The notes: a model not told the origin generated them from the sequence alone. Positions 1 through 6,186 are shown, counted from the stretch's first letter. The stretch: 8,010 nucleotides of DNA from Candidatus Nanopelagicaceae bacterium (GCA_947489825.1 CANLFL010000030.1:1-8010), one strand, 5' to 3'. Program-made: numbers and translations.

Positions 1-1
1 A

Positions 2-211
2 ACAATTGTGCAGCACCTTGGCGTACTTACATTTACCCTCATAAGCGTGGGCGGACAGTTGGCCGGATCCCTGCTGATTGATCTCTATTCACCAACGGAT
101 GGTGTCCAGGTCAGTATTTACTTAGTCTCCGGAATTGTTCTTACTTATCTCGGAGTACTTGTCGGTGGCGTACGAAATTCACAATTAAAGAGAGCAGCCA
201 CAGAGAAATAA
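2..211 (+). CDS. C-terminal fragment of a DMT-superfamily (YdcZ/DUF606-like) membrane transporter
   Basis: Only the last ~69 codons are in the window. The frame is open to the left edge, so the GTG at base 8 is probably an internal valine and not the start. What is visible is one helix-rich stretch with GGQLAGSLLID, then a second hydrophobic helix (IYLVSGIVLTYLGVLVGGV) and a short basic tail ending in ATEK. The GQL-x(2)-SLLID pattern followed by a final helix resembles the end of YdcZ/DUF606 proteins, small inner-membrane members of the drug/metabolite transporter superfamily whose substrates are mostly unknown. The last 71 bases overlap the end of the DedA gene on the opposite strand. Family is inferred from a short fragment; other DMT/EamA permeases remain possible. 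Confidence 0.6.
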   Translation, partial: TIVQHLGVLTFTLISVGGQLAGSLLIDLYSPTDGVQVSIYLVSGIVLTYLGVLVGGVRNSQLKRAATEK

Positions 212-761
212 AAACCCATCCGATAGAAACGGCAGATGTTTTAACCCACGGAAGTGATGCAGCATAAAATCCTGACATGGTGATTCCAACTCCCCAAATG
301 AGTGCACCGAGAGAGTTCGCGAGTAAGAATTTGTAGTAATTCATATGTGTAGTTCCAGCAATTGGTGGAACGAAGGTACGAACCCACGGAATAAAGCGAG
401 AACCAACAACTGCCCAGAAGCCATACTTTTCGTAATAGATTTCAGATTTTTTAATCATCTTCTGGATCTGAGGAGATTTACGACGCTCAAGATAGGGACG
501 ACCAATTACCCGACCGAATACAAAACCTACTTGATCTCCGAAAAAAGCAGCAGAGAAAACAACGATTGCAAGAATTGCGGGATTGATATTTCCGTGGGTT
601 GAAGCAACGATCCCAGCTGCAAAGAGAAGTGAATCACCTGGAAGGAAGAAGCCAAGTAAGACTCCTGTCTCGACAAAGATGATGATGCCGACTACAAGAT
701 AGAAGATAAACGGCGCTAAATTTTCGAAGTTATCGACAAAAAATTTAGTCAAATCACTCAT
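141..761 (-). CDS. DedA family integral membrane protein
   Basis: A 206-residue multi-helix membrane protein of normal DedA length. The family (DedA/VTT, including E. coli YqjA and YghB) is linked to envelope homeostasis, proton-motive-force-dependent stress resistance and lipid flipping; the substrate here cannot be read from sequence. Visible hallmarks are E31 and D43 in ETGVLLGFFLPGD, the GDQVGFVFGR segment (residues 75-84), and RFIPWVRTFVPPIAG (122-136) with R122 and R128. The E-x11-D and R-x5-R spacings match the essential membrane-embedded acidic and basic residues I recall for YqjA/YghB (E39/D51 and R130/R136). The ATG overlaps the malic enzyme stop as ATGA, with an AGGCGA ribosome-site-like sequence upstream, so translation is probably coupled. 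The 3' end overlaps the DMT gene by 71 bp. Confidence 0.93.
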   Translation of the reverse strand: MSDLTKFFVDNFENLAPFIFYLVVGIIIFVETGVLLGFFLPGDSLLFAAGIVASTHGNINPAILAIVVFSAAFFGDQVGFVFGRVIGRPYLERRKSPQIQKMIKKSEIYYEKYGFWAVVGSRFIPWVRTFVPPIAGTTHMNYYKFLLANSLGALIWGVGITMSGFYAASLPWVKTSAVSIGWVFISLWLLSLIVNFVRHRQVLRDK

Positions 762-2134
762 ACACTCGCCTTTACTGCAGCGGCCACCTTAGTAACAACT
801 TGTGGGTCAAAAACACTTGGCACAATAAATGAAGCGTTGAGCTGTGAGGCAGAGACACAGTCTGCGATTGCGTTAGCGGCAGCGACTAAGAGATCATCTG
901 TGATCTTATGAGCCTGCGCATCAAGTAATCCACGAAAGATGCCGGGGAAGGCTAGTACGTTATTGATCTGGTTTGGTTGATCACTTCGCCCTGTGGCCAC
1001 GACAGCTGCATATTTGCGAGCAATAAAAGGGTCAACTTCCGGATCTGGGTTAGCAAGTGCGAAGACAATTGACTTCTCACCCATGGAAGCAATATCTAAC
1101 TCGGTAAGTACGTTAGGTGCGCTAACGCCGATAAATACATCTGCACCAGTCATCGCCTCATGAATATCACCAGCAAAATTTGATGGATTCGAATGATCAA
1201 TAAACCAGGCACGCATTTCATCATCACGGTTACAAGAGCCATTAATTACACCATCTTTATCAAAAGCGATGATGTTCTTCGCACCACTTTTGACCAATAG
1301 GCGAGCCACTGCAGTTCCAGCAGCTCCCGCTCCACTCATGACAATCTTTACAGAGGAAATTTCTTTCTTCACCAGCTTTAATGAATTCTTTAACGCTGCA
1401 AGCACAACGATCGCGGTTCCGTGTTGATCGTCGTGGAAGACAGGAATATCCAAGAGTTGGCGAAGACGTGCCTCTATTTCAAAACATCGTGGTGCAGAGA
1501 TATCTTCCAAGTTAATGCCGCCGTAGACAGGGGCAATCAACTGAACAGTTCGCACGATCTCATCGACATCTTGTGTATCAAGGCAGACTGGCCAAGCATC
1601 AACATCGGCAAAGCGCTTAAAGAGCGCGGCCTTACCTTCCATCACAGGAAGTGCTGCAGCCGGTCCGATATTTCCAAGACCTAATACAGCTGAACCGTCA
1701 GTGACAACTGCAACGGTATTGCGCTTCATTGTTAGTCGTCTGACGTTAGAAGGGTCATCAACAATCGCCTGGCTTATACGTGCAACACCAGGGGTATAGG
1801 CACGAGAGAGATCATCACGAGTCTTAAGTGGGACCTTTGAAGAAATCTCAATTTTCCCGCCTAGATGTAGCAAAAATGTGCGGTCTGAAACTTTACGAAC
1901 GACTAGACCTTCAATTTTGTTGAGAGATTCTGTGATCTCATCAGCATGGTCTACATTTATCGTGTCACATGTAACATCAATAACAACCCTCTCGAGAAGT
2001 GATTCAACGACATCGAGTGCTGTGATAGTTGCGCCGGCAGCAGATAGCGCGGATGTAATTTGGGCTACAGGCTGAAGATCAGGTGATCCCTCAACACGAA
2101 TGGTTATTCCATACCCCGGTGAGGTAGATGCCAT
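758..2134 (-). CDS. ACT-domain malic enzyme (malate -> pyruvate + CO2, probably NAD-linked)
   Basis: A 458-residue cytosolic malic enzyme, oxidatively decarboxylating malate to pyruvate and so linking the TCA cycle to pyruvate and reductant supply. Residues ~8-80 form an ACT regulatory domain, usually an amino-acid or small-ligand sensor. The catalytic part follows: Y113 in AYTPGVA, K168 in MEGKAALFKR, the metal ligands E210-D211 in NLEDISAP and D235 in FHDDQHGTA, then the Rossmann loop GAGAAG (268-273), ALANPDPE (359-366) and SDQPNQINNVLAFPGIFRG (384-402). The whole arrangement resembles the Streptomyces NAD-dependent malic enzyme with an N-terminal ACT domain; the NAD preference is transferred from that resemblance. 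The ATG directly abuts the upp stop codon, with GGAG eight bases upstream. Its stop overlaps the DedA start, so it is the middle gene of an operon. Confidence 0.95.
   Translation of the reverse strand: MASTSPGYGITIRVEGSPDLQPVAQITSALSAAGATITALDVVESLLERVVIDVTCDTINVDHADEITESLNKIEGLVVRKVSDRTFLLHLGGKIEISSKVPLKTRDDLSRAYTPGVARISQAIVDDPSNVRRLTMKRNTVAVVTDGSAVLGLGNIGPAAALPVMEGKAALFKRFADVDAWPVCLDTQDVDEIVRTVQLIAPVYGGINLEDISAPRCFEIEARLRQLLDIPVFHDDQHGTAIVVLAALKNSLKLVKKEISSVKIVMSGAGAAGTAVARLLVKSGAKNIIAFDKDGVINGSCNRDDEMRAWFIDHSNPSNFAGDIHEAMTGADVFIGVSAPNVLTELDIASMGEKSIVFALANPDPEVDPFIARKYAAVVATGRSDQPNQINNVLAFPGIFRGLLDAQAHKITDDLLVAAANAIADCVSASQLNASFIVPSVFDPQVVTKVAAAVKASV
766..771 (-). promoter_or_regulatory. 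Ribosome binding site of the DedA gene
   Basis: On the minus strand AGGCGA precedes the ATG at 761 by four bases, inside the last codons of the malic enzyme. It is a partial Shine-Dalgarno match and rather close. It supports the ATG that overlaps the upstream stop codon and fits coupled translation. Confidence 0.45.
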
Positions 2135-2773
2135 TTAGACAACTCCGTAGAGTCGATCGCCAGCATCTCCAAGACCAGGGACAATATATCCACGTTCGTT
2201 CAGTCGCTCATCGAGTGCGCCAGTAACTAAATTAATTGGCACACCAGAATCTTTAAACGCCTCCTCTAGAACTGCAATTCCTTCAGGAGCTGACAAGATA
2301 CAGATTGCGGTGATTTCAGTTGCACCGCGCTCGATAAGGAAGTTAATTGCGGCCACAAGTGTTCCGCCGGTTGCCAGCATTGGATCTAAAACAAAGCATT
2401 GACGACCTGAGAGATCTTCAGGAAGACGATTTGCATAGGTGCTTGCTTTGAGAGTTTTCTCATCGCGCACCATTCCAAGAAAACCAATTTCGGCGGTAGG
2501 AATTAAACGACTCATACCTTCGAGCATTCCCAAGCCGGCACGAAGAATCGGAACAACAACTGGACGAGGTTGAGCCAACTTCACACCGGTTGTTGGTTGA
2601 ACGGGCGTAACAATCTCGACCTTCTCGACACGCACATCGCGCGTTGCCTCGTAGGCGAGCAAGGTGACGAGCTCCTCTACAAGACGTCGAAACGTTGGTG
2701 AGTCGGTGTTCTTGTCGCGCAGAAGAGTCAATTTGTGGGAGATCAGTGGATGGTTGGCAACGTGAACTTTCAT
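2135..2773 (-). CDS. upp: Uracil phosphoribosyltransferase
   Basis: Converts uracil and PRPP to UMP in cytosolic pyrimidine salvage. From the chosen ATG the protein has 212 residues, the usual Upp length, and begins [15 protein letters not shown] as expected. Visible motifs are [12 protein letters not shown] (72-83), the PRPP loop [11 protein letters not shown] (128-138) and the C-terminal uracil-binding segment GDAGDRLYG (202-210). The open frame extends 18 codons further to an ATG at 2827, but that adds a non-homologous segment and would run across the start of the divergent gene, so it is not used. It heads an operon with the malic enzyme and DedA genes. Its neighbour across a 34-bp gap is the tadA pair; upp close to tadA is an arrangement I recall from other Actinobacteria. 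Confidence 0.97.
   Translation of the reverse strand: MKVHVANHPLISHKLTLLRDKNTDSPTFRRLVEELVTLLAYEATRDVRVEKVEIVTPVQPTTGVKLAQPRPVVVPILRAGLGMLEGMSRLIPTAEIGFLGMVRDEKTLKASTYANRLPEDLSGRQCFVLDPMLATGGTLVAAINFLIERGATEITAICILSAPEGIAVLEEAFKDSGVPINLVTGALDERLNERGYIVPGLGDAGDRLYGVV
2143..2146 (-). promoter_or_regulatory. Shine-Dalgarno site of the malic enzyme
   Basis: GGAG on the minus strand lies inside the last codons of upp, eight bases before the malic enzyme ATG. Because the two genes have no gap, this site must be read while ribosomes finish upp, and it fixes the start at 2134. Confidence 0.6.
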
Positions 2774-2779
2774 AACCCG

Positions 2780-2786
2780 TACCTTA
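2780..2786. promoter_or_regulatory. Candidate symmetric -10 region shared by upp and the tadA-associated gene
   Basis: The 34-bp gap between the divergent genes contains TACCTTA, whose reverse complement is TAAGGTA. On the plus strand this gives TACCTT and on the minus strand TAAGGT, both fitting the TAnnnT pattern of a -10 box. On the minus strand TAAGGT is followed by seven bases and then the upp ATG, which would give a leaderless or nearly leaderless upp mRNA. A weak -35 (TTGGGG) lies 16 bases upstream on that strand. No convincing -35 is seen in the plus direction. AAGG within the same sequence could alternatively act as a Shine-Dalgarno site for upp. Confidence 0.4.
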
Positions 2787-2807
2787 CCGCCCTTTCTTTC
2801 CACCCCA

Positions 2808-3317
2808 ATGAGTGGGAATATGTGCAACGTGACACTGGATCAAGCGGGCGAGCCACTCATCAACGATGTGGATATTGCCGTTGCTGCGTGGCATGAAGAT
2901 GGTCGATGGTCTCTCGCTCTTTTGCCAGATGCGCAGGATCTTCCTCAAATAATTGAGCGACTTAAGTCACAGCAGACAAATGGTGGCGCTTTAGCACTTC
3001 TCGCAATTGACGAAGAATTCTTTATGATTATCAGAGTGCTTGGCTCACATATCAAGTTATTCCTAAGTGATATTACCTGCGCGATCGATTATGAAATTGC
3101 TGCAGAATTTATTGAGCTCTGTGATTTAGAAATGCCCGAAGAAGATGACGAGCCATTCCCAGCAGGTGATTTAGATATCATTTCCGATATTGGCGTACAC
3201 CGAATGGAACTTTCAACTTTATGTGATGACCCAGATCTATTTCCAGATGAGCAACTAGAAGCAATCGCAAGTCGGCTAGGATTCGGCGAGGAATTCACGC
3301 AATTATTGGAGTTATAA
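2808..3317 (+). CDS. Putative tRNA adenosine deaminase-associated protein
   Basis: A 169-residue acidic cytosolic protein of unknown biochemical function. It matches my recollection of an actinobacterial family named only for being encoded next to tadA (the tRNA_deam_assoc family). Characteristic segments are [16 protein letters not shown] (25-40), [18 protein letters not shown] (71-88), the acidic stretch [21 protein letters not shown] (109-129) and the end [20 protein letters not shown] (144-163). There are no signal peptide, membrane helices or metal-binding clusters. Two in-frame ATGs are possible, at 2808 and 2820; conservation starts only near residue 20, so it does not choose between them, and neither has a clear ribosome site. 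The gene ends four bases before the tadA start. A role as a TadA partner or regulator is inferred from position only. Confidence 0.88.
   Translation: MSGNMCNVTLDQAGEPLINDVDIAVAAWHEDGRWSLALLPDAQDLPQIIERLKSQQTNGGALALLAIDEEFFMIIRVLGSHIKLFLSDITCAIDYEIAAEFIELCDLEMPEEDDEPFPAGDLDIISDIGVHRMELSTLCDDPDLFPDEQLEAIASRLGFGEEFTQLLEL
3308..3311 (+). promoter_or_regulatory. Shine-Dalgarno site supporting the TTG start of tadA
   Basis: GGAG in the last codons of the upstream gene lies ten bases before the TTG at 3322. It is much too far from the next in-frame ATG at 3340, so it favours the TTG. Confidence 0.5.
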
Positions 3318-3321
3318 AATT

Positions 3322-3768
3322 TTGAACCATCAAGAGTTAATGGGCGAAGCGCTCTCAATCGCTCGCAGTGCGCTAACAACTGGAGATGTACCGGTGGGTG
3401 CAATTGTTGTTAACGCTGATGGAGTAGTCATTGGTACCGGATTTAATGAGCGAGAAGCAGATAACGATCCGACAGCACACGCCGAAATTGTTGCAATTCG
3501 CAATGCAGCTACACGCTTACAGAAATCACGTCTTGATGGGTGCACATTGATCGTCACACTCGAGCCATGTGCAATGTGTGCGGGGGCAATCGCGCAATCA
3601 CGCATCAGCCACCTTGTCTTTGGTGCCTGGGATGAGAAGGCGGGGGCAGTCGGGTCCGTGTGGGATGTACTGCGCGATCCCCGCTCGATCTTTAAGGTCG
3701 AAGTTACTTCAGGAATTCGCGAGAAGGAATGTGCTCAGCTATTAAAGGACTTCTTCTCAGACAAGTAA
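3322..3768 (+). CDS. tadA: tRNA-specific adenosine deaminase (A34 -> I34)
   Basis: Deaminates the wobble adenosine of tRNA-Arg(ACG) to inosine; a zinc enzyme of the cytidine deaminase fold. The protein has 148 residues, normal for the family. The zinc and catalytic motifs are complete: H53-A-E55 with E55 as proton shuttle, and P82-C83-A-M-C86. DVPVGAIVV (22-30), the N42 segment and LVFGAWDEKAGAVGS also fit TadA; the last phrase helps separate it from guanine or cytosine deaminases. The chosen start is TTG at 3322; an ATG at 3340 would remove six residues of the first helix. It follows the TadA-associated gene by four bases, so both are probably on one mRNA. Its last 12 bases overlap the end of the opposite-strand transporter gene. 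Confidence 0.95.
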   Translation: MNHQELMGEALSIARSALTTGDVPVGAIVVNADGVVIGTGFNEREADNDPTAHAEIVAIRNAATRLQKSRLDGCTLIVTLEPCAMCAGAIAQSRISHLVFGAWDEKAGAVGSVWDVLRDPRSIFKVEVTSGIREKECAQLLKDFFSDK

Positions 3769-6093
3769 TTCATAGGAAGGATTCAAGATAGTCAGCGATC
3801 CTTCTTCTTCGCCCACCATTCCTTCTGCACGAATCTGTGAACCAACTTCTAGCCCTGCGATATCGCGTCTACCTAAGAATTGAAGAGTTACTCCACCAGT
3901 CTGATCCCAGACCTCGACTTGGAGATATGGAGCAGAGCCACGTGGTGCGCTCTTAATTGATGTTACGCGACCTTGCACCTGAGCGCGCTTGCGCCATTGG
4001 ATCTCTCCAATCGGGGTCATATTTTCTGCGTAGTGACTTACTGGTTCAATATCTCGGATTACTTCTTCTACAGGTTTAAATGCGACCGGTTTTGCGGCGA
4101 CTTTTTCCTTTGCAACTTTGACAACTTGTGGCGTTGAACCAGAGAGAATGCGATTTACATCAAAAGGAACGATTGTGGCGACCACTCGTTGTAACTGCGA
4201 AATAGGTGCCGCAATTCTTTCTGCAGTTTGATCGTGAAGTAGGCGGCCTAAGAATCCTGAGTAAGCACGGCGTGGAAGCAAGAGAGTGAGTTCGACATCT
4301 TGCTTCTCTGTCATGCGCATTGCATATTCCAGGGCTGCATTAGGAAGACGTTGATCTGGACAGTCAATAAGTTCTAGCGTCACATCATCGAGTGCATCTG
4401 AATTTGCCCATGCTTCTTGGATCTCTGCTGCACGTCGATCATCGATAACAAAGTGAACGGCGCTGAGCTTGCGAGGCTTAAGGCTACGTGCGTAGCGGAT
4501 TGCACCAACGGTCGCGAGATCGACGTTATCGACAAGAACTGTAACATCGTGACGAGCAATAGAAGTTGCACGTTCATGCTCTTGCTTAACAGAGAGTGCT
4601 GTCTGTTCATTTGTGTATTGGCGACGAAGACGCAAGAACGAGACAACTAAAATTGGAGAGACAAGTAGAACTAACCAAGCTCCTTGTGTGAATTTTACAA
4701 CTGAGAAAATAATGACAATCAAGAGCGATACCGCTCCTGCAAGCCAATTAATTACATACTTAACCTTCCAGTTGTCAGGTTTTGTTCGTTTTGAATGTCG
4801 AGCCATTCCAAATCCAGCGAGGGTAAATCCGGTAAACACACCGAGTGCATAGAAAGCGACAAGGTGTTCAACCGATCCTGCAGTAATCAAGACGAGGAAT
4901 ATTCCACCGCTAGCTAACAGAAAAATTCCGTTTGAGAACGCTAAGCGGTGACCGCGCTTTGTAAGCTGTCGCGGCAAGTAACCATCTGTAGCAACAAAGT
5001 TACAGAGCAGCGGGAAGGCGCTATATGTGGTGTTTGCACCCGCAAAGAGAATAAGCATCGTTGCAAGCTGAACCATAATAAACATAAACTGCCCAAAGGC
5101 CCCGTCGCCCATAGTCGCCTTTGCGATCTGCGAAATTACAGTCGGTGTTTCTGACTCATATGGCATTGCATGGATATGATGAGCAAACCATGAAACACCA
5201 AGAACTAGCGTTCCAAGGATTGAACTCATAATCACAAGAGTGCGCTTAGCGTTCTTATCTTCTGGGGCTTGGAAGAGAGCAACACCATCTGAGATCGCTT
5301 CAAGTCCAGTCAGCGATGAACCACCATTTGCAAAAGCGCGAAGCAAGATAAAGATTGCTGCAGCTGTGAGAAGTCCTTGACCTTCTCCAACTTCAATTGC
5401 TCCAGGTAAGTCAGTATCTAAAACTGGGAGAGTTCCGCTCATGAGTCGCCAGATACCCATTGTGAAGACAATAAACATCGAGCCAACGAAGAAGTATGTT
5501 GGGAAGGCAAATGCTTTTCCAGCTTCTTTAACCCCACGCAAATTTCCGTAGGTAAGCAGGACGATGACAACAAGAATCATCGGAATCTTCCACGGAGCAA
5601 GCGATGGGAAGGTCGAGATAATCGCCGCAACGCCTGCAGCTGCTTGAATCGCAAGTGTCACGATGTAATCAAGCATCAGCGCAACAGCTGCGATCTGTGC
5701 AACGACTGGCCCGAAGTTATCGCGTGAGACAACGTATGCGCCGCCTGTCTTAGTGTAGACAGCGATCACATTTCGGTAAGAGAGTGTGATGAGAAGAAGA
5801 ACTGCTAAAACAACGCCAGTCATCGGCATTAAAATCGTAAATGCTGCTAAACCAAATGCTGGCAAAAGAGCAATAAGTATTTGCTCAGAACCGTAAGCAG
5901 AAGATGAGATGCAATCTGATGACAAGATGCCGAGCGCGTAACGCTTACTTAAACGCTGGTGTCCGAGAGAGTGTCGATTGAGCGCACCGCCCAAGAAGCG
6001 ACGCTTGATCTTGTATGAGAGTGGATCTTCAAGTGTGGCGTGATCTTGTAAAACAACCGGGGCTGGGGCTCCATCGGTCCAGGACTTAGGCAC
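3757..6093 (-). CDS. KimA-like APC-superfamily potassium transporter with C-terminal OB-fold domain
   Basis: A 778-residue membrane protein. Residues ~50-490 carry about twelve hydrophobic helices of the APC (LeuT-fold) type. The signature segments ILSSDCISSSAYGSEQIL (56-73), TGGAYVVSRDNFGP (116-129), LDYIVT (141-146) and SSLTGLEAISDGVALF (259-274) resemble Bacillus KimA/YdaO, a potassium-proton symporter. D60, Y67, D142, Y143, T146, T262 and E265 fall at the spacings I recall for its ion site; Q150 sits where I recall a serine. Residues ~515-645 form a cytosolic USP-like domain including FLGRLLHDQTAERIAAP. After a linker, residues ~697-778 look like a complete OB fold (QGRVTSIKSAPRGSAPYLQV, TLQFLGRRDIAGLEVGSQI, EGMVGEEEGSLTILNPSYEL). 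The start is GTG with AGGGAG seven bases upstream. Potassium specificity is inferred; a generic amino-acid permease label would be the conservative alternative. Confidence 0.85.
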   Translation of the reverse strand: MPKSWTDGAPAPVVLQDHATLEDPLSYKIKRRFLGGALNRHSLGHQRLSKRYALGILSSDCISSSAYGSEQILIALLPAFGLAAFTILMPMTGVVLAVLLLITLSYRNVIAVYTKTGGAYVVSRDNFGPVVAQIAAVALMLDYIVTLAIQAAAGVAAIISTFPSLAPWKIPMILVVIVLLTYGNLRGVKEAGKAFAFPTYFFVGSMFIVFTMGIWRLMSGTLPVLDTDLPGAIEVGEGQGLLTAAAIFILLRAFANGGSSLTGLEAISDGVALFQAPEDKNAKRTLVIMSSILGTLVLGVSWFAHHIHAMPYESETPTVISQIAKATMGDGAFGQFMFIMVQLATMLILFAGANTTYSAFPLLCNFVATDGYLPRQLTKRGHRLAFSNGIFLLASGGIFLVLITAGSVEHLVAFYALGVFTGFTLAGFGMARHSKRTKPDNWKVKYVINWLAGAVSLLIVIIFSVVKFTQGAWLVLLVSPILVVSFLRLRRQYTNEQTALSVKQEHERATSIARHDVTVLVDNVDLATVGAIRYARSLKPRKLSAVHFVIDDRRAAEIQEAWANSDALDDVTLELIDCPDQRLPNAALEYAMRMTEKQDVELTLLLPRRAYSGFLGRLLHDQTAERIAAPISQLQRVVATIVPFDVNRILSGSTPQVVKVAKEKVAAKPVAFKPVEEVIRDIEPVSHYAENMTPIGEIQWRKRAQVQGRVTSIKSAPRGSAPYLQVEVWDQTGGVTLQFLGRRDIAGLEVGSQIRAEGMVGEEEGSLTILNPSYELLV
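3776..3804 (+). terminator. Weak candidate terminator after tadA, inside the transporter gene
   Basis: GAAGGAT (3776-3782) and ATCCTTC (3798-3804) can form a perfect 7-bp stem eight bases after the tadA stop. The 15-base loop is large and the following sequence is TTCTTC rather than a clean T run, so it is weak as an intrinsic terminator. It lies within the last codons of the opposite-strand gene and may simply be coding sequence. Confidence 0.22.
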
Positions 6094-6098
6094 TTCAT

Positions 6099-6104
6099 CT
6101 CCCT
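6099..6104 (-). promoter_or_regulatory. Shine-Dalgarno site deciding the GTG start of the transporter
   Basis: AGGGAG on the minus strand lies five bases before the GTG at 6093. An ATG lies closer to it (6096-6098) but is out of frame. This supports the GTG as the true start. Confidence 0.6.
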
Positions 6105-6118
6105 TTATCGGTGCGTAG

Positions 6119-6141
6119 AGGTCGCTAGTGGCGACCTTTTT
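6119..6141 (+). terminator. Hairpin with T-tract between the transporter and gabD
   Basis: AGGTCGC (6119-6125), a five-base loop and GCGACCT (6131-6137) form a perfect 7-bp stem, followed on the plus strand by a run of T to 6141. This is the shape of a short intrinsic terminator for plus-strand transcription, yet no plus-strand gene ends here. It could stop antisense transcripts crossing the transporter, act on a longer gabD leader, or work as a leader hairpin in the minus-strand transporter mRNA. Confidence 0.45.
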
Positions 6142-6151
6142 GCACTCTGAG

Positions 6152-6157
6152 TATCCT
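6152..6157 (+). promoter_or_regulatory. Candidate -10 box giving a leaderless gabD mRNA
   Basis: TATCCT fits the TAnnnT pattern, and exactly six bases separate it from the A of the gabD ATG at 6164, the geometry expected when transcription starts on the start codon. No Shine-Dalgarno site precedes that ATG, and leaderless mRNAs are common in Actinobacteria. No good -35 box is seen. Confidence 0.4.
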
Positions 6158-6158
6158 C

Positions 6159-6186
6159 ATCTTATGCGTACTCAGATGTTTATCAA
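6159..6186 (-). promoter_or_regulatory. Candidate sigma-70-type promoter of the KimA-like transporter
   Basis: On the minus strand TTGATA (6181-6186, five of six consensus bases) is separated by 16 bases from TAAGAT (6159-6164, four of six). Transcription would start near 6152, leaving a leader of about 58 bases that includes the hairpin at 6119-6137. The promoter lies over the first codons of gabD. Prediction by eye only. Confidence 0.4.

Noticed and set aside
345..602. 85-codon plus-strand frame inside the DedA gene
   Set aside because: Its translation has no domain or membrane pattern; the opposite strand encodes the conserved DedA motifs.
1421..1684. 87-codon plus-strand frame inside the malic enzyme
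   Set aside because: Opposite strand of conserved catalytic sequence, with no coding features of its own.
2774..2827. Upstream extension of upp by 18 codons to an ATG at 2827
   Set aside because: The extra residues do not match Upp, the normal length starts at 2773, and the extension would run over the divergent gene's start.
3089..3403. 104-codon open frame antisense to the TadA-associated gene and tadA
   Set aside because: Serine-rich low-complexity translation with no family resemblance; a frame shadow of two real genes.
4380..4646. 88-codon second minus-strand frame inside the transporter, considered as evidence of a frameshift
   Set aside because: The main frame is continuous and sensible across this region (USP-like domain), so there is no frameshift.
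6128..6163. GTG at 6128 as the start of gabD
   Set aside because: It lies in the loop of a hairpin, adds 12 residues atypical for the family, and the ATG at 6164 gives a normal N-terminus.
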